A DNA stretch of 11,209 nucleotides, taken from the NCBI GenBank assembly GCA_900556575.1, contig USPO01000031.1:1-11209 (forward strand). Direction: 5' to 3'. The notes beneath the pieces were generated by a model that made no database searches, was not told where the DNA came from, and saw only the letters and a list, made by a program, of their open reading frames with translations. Below are positions 8,165 through 11,209 of this stretch, piece by piece (the stretch's first letter is position 1; the number at the start of each line of letters is the position of its first letter). The position numbers and the translations under genes are program-made. The stretch is from an uncultured Eubacteriales bacterium. GTDB lineage: Bacteria; Bacillota; Clostridia; UBA1381.

Positions 8165-8869
8165 TTATAATCTAAGCATTTCTTTAAGCTTTGATACATC
8201 CACATCATCACGATTCACACCACTCAGCTGTATTCTTCCCAAACCTCTTGTTGTTTTTCCGCCTACTGAAAGTTCTCCATTTTCAAGAGTTTTCAAAATA
8301 AAGTCAAGATACTTCTTCTGTTCATCATCAAGGTTTTCGGCAATAAGCGTAAATGTAAATTTTGAACCTTTAGGTACAATTTCAAAATCATATTTTGCTC
8401 CTCTTTTTGCTGCACCAGTTTCACGTTCAATGCCTACGCCATCACGATGCTCATATACGCATACATTTCCTATATATGTGCTATCCTTGAACTGCAGTTT
8501 CGATGCAAGCGCCGTACCTCCGAAAAGCTTACACACATCACAGCTTTGATCATATGCCTGCTGTGCCTTGTCAATTTCGCTGCCCCTAAAGCTCTTCATA
8601 TCATTATCCGTAACACATTTATTTTTTGAATCCATACAATCACATGCATTCTTACCCACCGAACGCATTACAGCTTCAAAATAGCTTCTTACAACACCTT
8701 TTATTGACGAACCTGGAATAACCGGCAGACCGTTCAGATCTTTTAAAACAGAGTTATCCACTTGTGTCGGGTCAAGAACCTCTGCCCCTGCCGAACCTAT
8801 ATGTATCGGATCAATTGCTGTAAGCACTCCCGTTATAGTTGATTTATTGTTAAACTTATCAAAAAGCAT
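8165..8869 (-). CDS. csm3: Csm3-like Cas7 RAMP subunit with putative cleavage Asp (type III CRISPR)
   Basis: A 234-residue Cas7-family protein, the closest in the window to ordinary Csm3. VDNSVLKDLNGLPVIPGSS puts Asp38 at the position of the Csm3 target-RNA-cleaving Asp, followed by the IPGSSIKG turn (51-58). Cysteines 76, 78, 85, 110 and 113, the last two in CDVCKLFGG, form the usual Cas7 zinc-type site, and GGKTTRGLGRIQL is the C-terminal glycine-rich loop. The ATG follows AGGAGG at eight bases. The 50-base gap before it (8870-8919) is the largest in the operon and holds only this ribosome site and a short AT-rich inverted repeat. Expected role: crRNA-bound backbone subunit cutting target RNA at regular intervals. 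Confidence 0.9.
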   Translation of the reverse strand: MLFDKFNNKSTITGVLTAIDPIHIGSAGAEVLDPTQVDNSVLKDLNGLPVIPGSSIKGVVRSYFEAVMRSVGKNACDCMDSKNKCVTDNDMKSFRGSEIDKAQQAYDQSCDVCKLFGGTALASKLQFKDSTYIGNVCVYEHRDGVGIERETGAAKRGAKYDFEIVPKGSKFTFTLIAENLDDEQKKYLDFILKTLENGELSVGGKTTRGLGRIQLSGVNRDDVDVSKLKEMLRL

Positions 8870-8919
8870 CCTATATGCCTCCTATTCATGTATTTGATAG
8901 AAATAATTTCTAAATTTTT

Positions 8920-9423
8920 TTACCATCTTTTATTTGGATTAATCTTCTTTATGGTATTATTTCCATAATTATTTCTGTTGCCGCCATTGCTGTTATTTCT
9001 ATTGTCCTTCGCCGCAGACTCTAAACTCCATACTCTTGCACTCTGATATAGGTATCCAAAAAACAGACGCATTGCCTCAAGAGTTTCTCTTCCGTCACCG
9101 CCGCAAAGATCCTGTATTTTATCAAGTTCCGATATAATAACATCTCCAATAGTTCCGTAATTCTTATATTCTCTGCTCCATGATTTACCCATTCCGGATC
9201 TTTTATCCTTATCATCTTTAGCTGTTTTGTACTGTATCAGCAAACGAATTTCATCATAAGTTTCTGCCGCACGACATGCATCCGCAAGGCTGCGGAATTG
9301 ATTTGTACCCAATTCCTTTGATGTACTTGCACCTCCGCTTTTCTCACTGTCAATAACACTTAAATCTATCTTACCACGTATATCATTCACCAGCTCAATA
9401 AGCTGCTTCTTTGTTATATTCAT
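8920..9423 (-). CDS. cas11: Cas11 (Csm2-type) small subunit of the type III effector
   Basis: A 167-residue, largely helical protein without RAMP motifs, placed between csx10 and the second cas7, where III-D operons carry their Csm2-type small subunit. Small subunits stack along the target RNA opposite the Cas7 filament. The core has a helix with FRSLADACRAAETYDEIRLLIQY (43-65; conserved-looking Phe, Arg, Tyr), a basic segment (KDDKDKR) and a final helix with LFFGYLYQSARVW. The last 32 residues are Asn/Gly-rich and end in a basic tail (KKINPNKRW), an unusual low-complexity extension. The ATG at 9423 follows AAAGGCGG. Family assignment rests on size, helical content and operon position rather than a diagnostic motif. 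Confidence 0.75.
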   Translation of the reverse strand: MNITKKQLIELVNDIRGKIDLSVIDSEKSGGASTSKELGTNQFRSLADACRAAETYDEIRLLIQYKTAKDDKDKRSGMGKSWSREYKNYGTIGDVIISELDKIQDLCGGDGRETLEAMRLFFGYLYQSARVWSLESAAKDNRNNSNGGNRNNYGNNTIKKINPNKRW

Positions 9424-9441
9424 ATCACAACCGCCTTTCGT

Positions 9442-10590
9442 TTAATTAGGATTTACCCCAATCATATGTATATCACTGCACACATCTATCTTTCCGTATC
9501 CATTCAAAGTATCCTCTCCTACTCCATTTTTCATGAGTTCTGTCAGATACTCTGCCGCCTCATCAAACTTTGATTTATCAACAGAAACAAGGAAACTTGA
9601 GCCTGCTATTGTTTCAAGCTTTGTGGTTTTTTTCCATTTTCCCCAACCATTCCTTGTGTTAGTATCATAGCCGCTATAAAGCCGGTTCTGTGCATACACC
9701 TTTTCAATCTCAAACAATGAATTTTCTCCGAATAAACTTTCGCCCCACATTTTTTTATATTCTTCTGTCGAAGCCACTGTCATGCTAGGTTCTATACCTA
9801 AACGTGCATTAGCATTTAACAAAATTGGAATATAGTATCTGTCATCTGACTTTTCCTCAGGTTTATCGCTGCAATACCTTTCTGTAAATTCAAGTATTCT
9901 ATCCTTTATTGTGTGAGTCTTCTGTACATCATCAACCGATATAATTTCAAGCTTTCCAAAGCCATTTGAAGAATATTTTCCTATATAAACGGTCGCACCA
10001 ACCTTAACAAGTCCTGTTCCGCAGTCATCTATATATGCCTCAAATTCCTGATTTCTAAGGATTGAGCGTGTTGAATACAACTTTCCGCTTAATGCGGTTC
10101 TTGCCGCATAATTAATTGCCGTATGCGTAAGGGTACGCTTTTCAATTTTATCCGGCTTAAACTCTGCATTCACATAACCCTTTATGTCTTCCATTCTGCC
10201 AAGATTTTTATTTATTTTTTTACATTCCTCACAGACAACCGGACCATTGTTCAAAATAATATCCTTGATCGAATGCTCATTCGGTTTAACTTTACACTTC
10301 TTTGCTGTCAGCGGTGAAGGTATTGTACCCCTTTTATACATAAATGAAAAGCTCATTTCCGAGAATTTTTCACATATATTCTTATTAGGGCATGTATCAC
10401 ATTCATTACCCTTAAGCTCAATAAAATTATCTCTATCTTCTATATCACAGCCGAGATAAATATCCTTTGCAAATCCGGCTCTCAAAACCGAGCCTGGAAT
10501 ATAATCAAGGCTGTTAAGAAAATTATAATCAACGTTTATTCCGCAGCTGATAACATCCGAGCAAAGCCTAAATACTACCTTTTTCATCAT
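9442..10590 (-). CDS. csx10: Csx10-type Cas5 RAMP protein (type III-D CRISPR)
   Basis: A 382-residue Cas5-group protein, expected to hold the 5-prime handle of the crRNA and contact Cas10. The Csx10 signature is visible as HTAINYAARTALSGKLY (156-172), followed by the glycine-rich KYSSNGFGKLEI and the C-terminal set TRNGWGKWKK, IAGSSFLVS and LNGYGKIDV, indicating two RAMP-type halves. IPGSVLRAG at 31-39 matches the first RAMP turn. Cysteines C64, C67 and C73, with C120 and C123, form CxxC-type pairs that could bind zinc. The ATG at 10590 overlaps the TGA of the previous gene (ATGA) and has AGGAG ten bases upstream; a second ATG follows immediately. Csx10 is the main reason for calling III-D rather than III-A or III-B. 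Confidence 0.87.
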   Translation of the reverse strand: MMKKVVFRLCSDVISCGINVDYNFLNSLDYIPGSVLRAGFAKDIYLGCDIEDRDNFIELKGNECDTCPNKNICEKFSEMSFSFMYKRGTIPSPLTAKKCKVKPNEHSIKDIILNNGPVVCEECKKINKNLGRMEDIKGYVNAEFKPDKIEKRTLTHTAINYAARTALSGKLYSTRSILRNQEFEAYIDDCGTGLVKVGATVYIGKYSSNGFGKLEIISVDDVQKTHTIKDRILEFTERYCSDKPEEKSDDRYYIPILLNANARLGIEPSMTVASTEEYKKMWGESLFGENSLFEIEKVYAQNRLYSGYDTNTRNGWGKWKKTTKLETIAGSSFLVSVDKSKFDEAAEYLTELMKNGVGEDTLNGYGKIDVCSDIHMIGVNPN

Positions 10591-11147
10591 ATCTCTTTTA
10601 CTCCTATCTCCGCCAGTCCAAGACCTCTGCTCTTACCTGAACCAATCGAATTTATCATCTCAAGTGACTTAATAAGTGCTGTTTCATACTTTAACAGCGA
10701 AGGAGTGAAATATACTGTCATTCTTCCGCTGTAAACCGGCTCGTCTGCCGCTGAAACAACATTTGATGTCACCAAAGCCTTATCCCTGCCGCGGCGAGTA
10801 AAGCGGTTGATTGATACATTTGTTCTAATTTCTTCCTTGTCCTTCTTTTCAGGCAGCAGATTATCCATAACTATTCTTGACTGTGCAAAACCTGCCTTTC
10901 CAAAGAGCCTGCATAAAATGCAGCCGCATGGTTGATCTGCCTTTTCCTTCTGTGTGCATTTATATTCCGGGTCAATTGCCTTAATATTCATTTCCATCGT
11001 ATTTCTGAAAATACCTTTAAGAACCGTAGCCGGAATATACGCCCCATATTTATCACTCACATATACACGTCTGCCATCGCCGCCTGTTCCAGCATTGATA
11101 TGCAGAGGTGTTTTCAGCTTAAGACTTATATTATATATCTTCTTCAT
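10587..11147 (-). CDS. Cas7-like RAMP subunit, first of four (type III CRISPR)
   Basis: A 186-residue Cas7-family protein placed between the presumed cas10 and csx10. It begins KKIYNISLKLKTPLHINAG, a classic RAMP first strand, followed by YIPATVLKGIFR, a variant of IPGSSLKG in which Gly-Ser-Ser is Ala-Thr-Val. A possible zinc site ends in CGCILCRLFG (about residues 74-83), with one more Cys ten residues earlier, and the C-terminus has SGKSRGLGLAEI. At the Csm3 catalytic position it has Arg (in GGDGRRVYV), so cleavage by this copy is doubtful, although an Asp lies two residues before. I chose the ATG at 11147 because GGAGG sits five bases upstream and the protein then starts at the RAMP strand; an in-frame ATG at 11159 would add MEDK and overlap that ribosome site. 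Its stop overlaps the csx10 start. Confidence 0.85.
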   Translation of the reverse strand: MKKIYNISLKLKTPLHINAGTGGDGRRVYVSDKYGAYIPATVLKGIFRNTMEMNIKAIDPEYKCTQKEKADQPCGCILCRLFGKAGFAQSRIVMDNLLPEKKDKEEIRTNVSINRFTRRGRDKALVTSNVVSAADEPVYSGRMTVYFTPSLLKYETALIKSLEMINSIGSGKSRGLGLAEIGVKEI

Positions 11148-11171
11148 CTTATCCTCCATTCACCGCCGGGC

Positions 11172-11209
11172 TTATTTATTTTCTAAGCTTTCCTTTGCAT
11201 ACTTATATA
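11172..11209 (-). CDS. C-terminal tail of an upstream gene, possibly cas10 (partial)
   Basis: From the right edge one minus-strand frame encodes YKYAKESLENK and stops with TAA at 11172-11174, 24 bases before the preferred start of the first cas7-like gene. The residues look like an ordinary soluble C-terminal helix. III-D operons usually have cas10, the large polymerase-like subunit, at this place, so cas10 is the likely identity, but only by position. Another frame stops at 11183-11185 after eight codons and cannot be excluded. Confidence 0.4.
   Translation of the reverse strand, partial: YKYAKESLENK

Noticed and set aside
8899..8911. Short inverted repeat AGAAAT-T-ATTTCT in the gap before the second cas7 gene
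   Set aside because: Only six AT-rich base pairs, no U-tract after it, and transcription evidently continues into the next gene.
11148..11159. ATG at 11159 as the start of the first cas7-like gene
   Set aside because: The GGAGG site lies inside those first codons and is ideally spaced for the ATG at 11147; homology to RAMP proteins also begins there.

Overview
The window looks like a low-to-moderate-GC, gut-type Firmicute (Clostridia; an inference from codon use, strong GGAGG-type ribosome binding sites and the style of the secreted enzyme). Every supported gene is on the minus strand, so it reads from right to left. It holds two unrelated units separated by a 224-base intergenic region.

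Right unit (about 11209 to 6194): a compact operon encoding the effector complex of a type III CRISPR-Cas system, best matched to subtype III-D. In transcription order it has the tail of an upstream gene (probably cas10, by position only), a Cas7-like RAMP, a Csx10-type Cas5 protein, a Cas11-type small subunit, three more Cas7-like RAMPs, and a small basic helical protein that I do not recognise. Gaps are short or genes overlap, and a hairpin terminator follows the last gene. Two of the four Cas7 proteins keep an aspartate where Csm3 has its target-RNA-cleaving residue, and two do not. No CRISPR array, cas1/cas2, cas6 or CARF-domain effector lies in the window.

Left unit (6003 to beyond 1): one very large secreted enzyme, open for 2001 codons and cut by the window edge. 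In order it has a signal peptide, a complete GH78 alpha-L-rhamnosidase, a beta-rich possible carbohydrate-binding module, a Pro/Thr/Ala linker with tandem repeats, about three Ig-like domains, a fibronectin-III-like domain and a GH28 pectin-hydrolase domain. Rhamnosidase and galacturonan hydrolase in one chain points to rhamnogalacturonan I, a pectin. The GH28 active-site motifs are atypical.

The intergenic region holds the CRISPR operon terminator, a promoter for the large enzyme, two 9-base direct repeats 21 bases apart and a 20-base dyad. These suggest regulation of the enzyme gene by a substrate-responsive transcription factor. Nothing links the two units functionally beyond adjacency.
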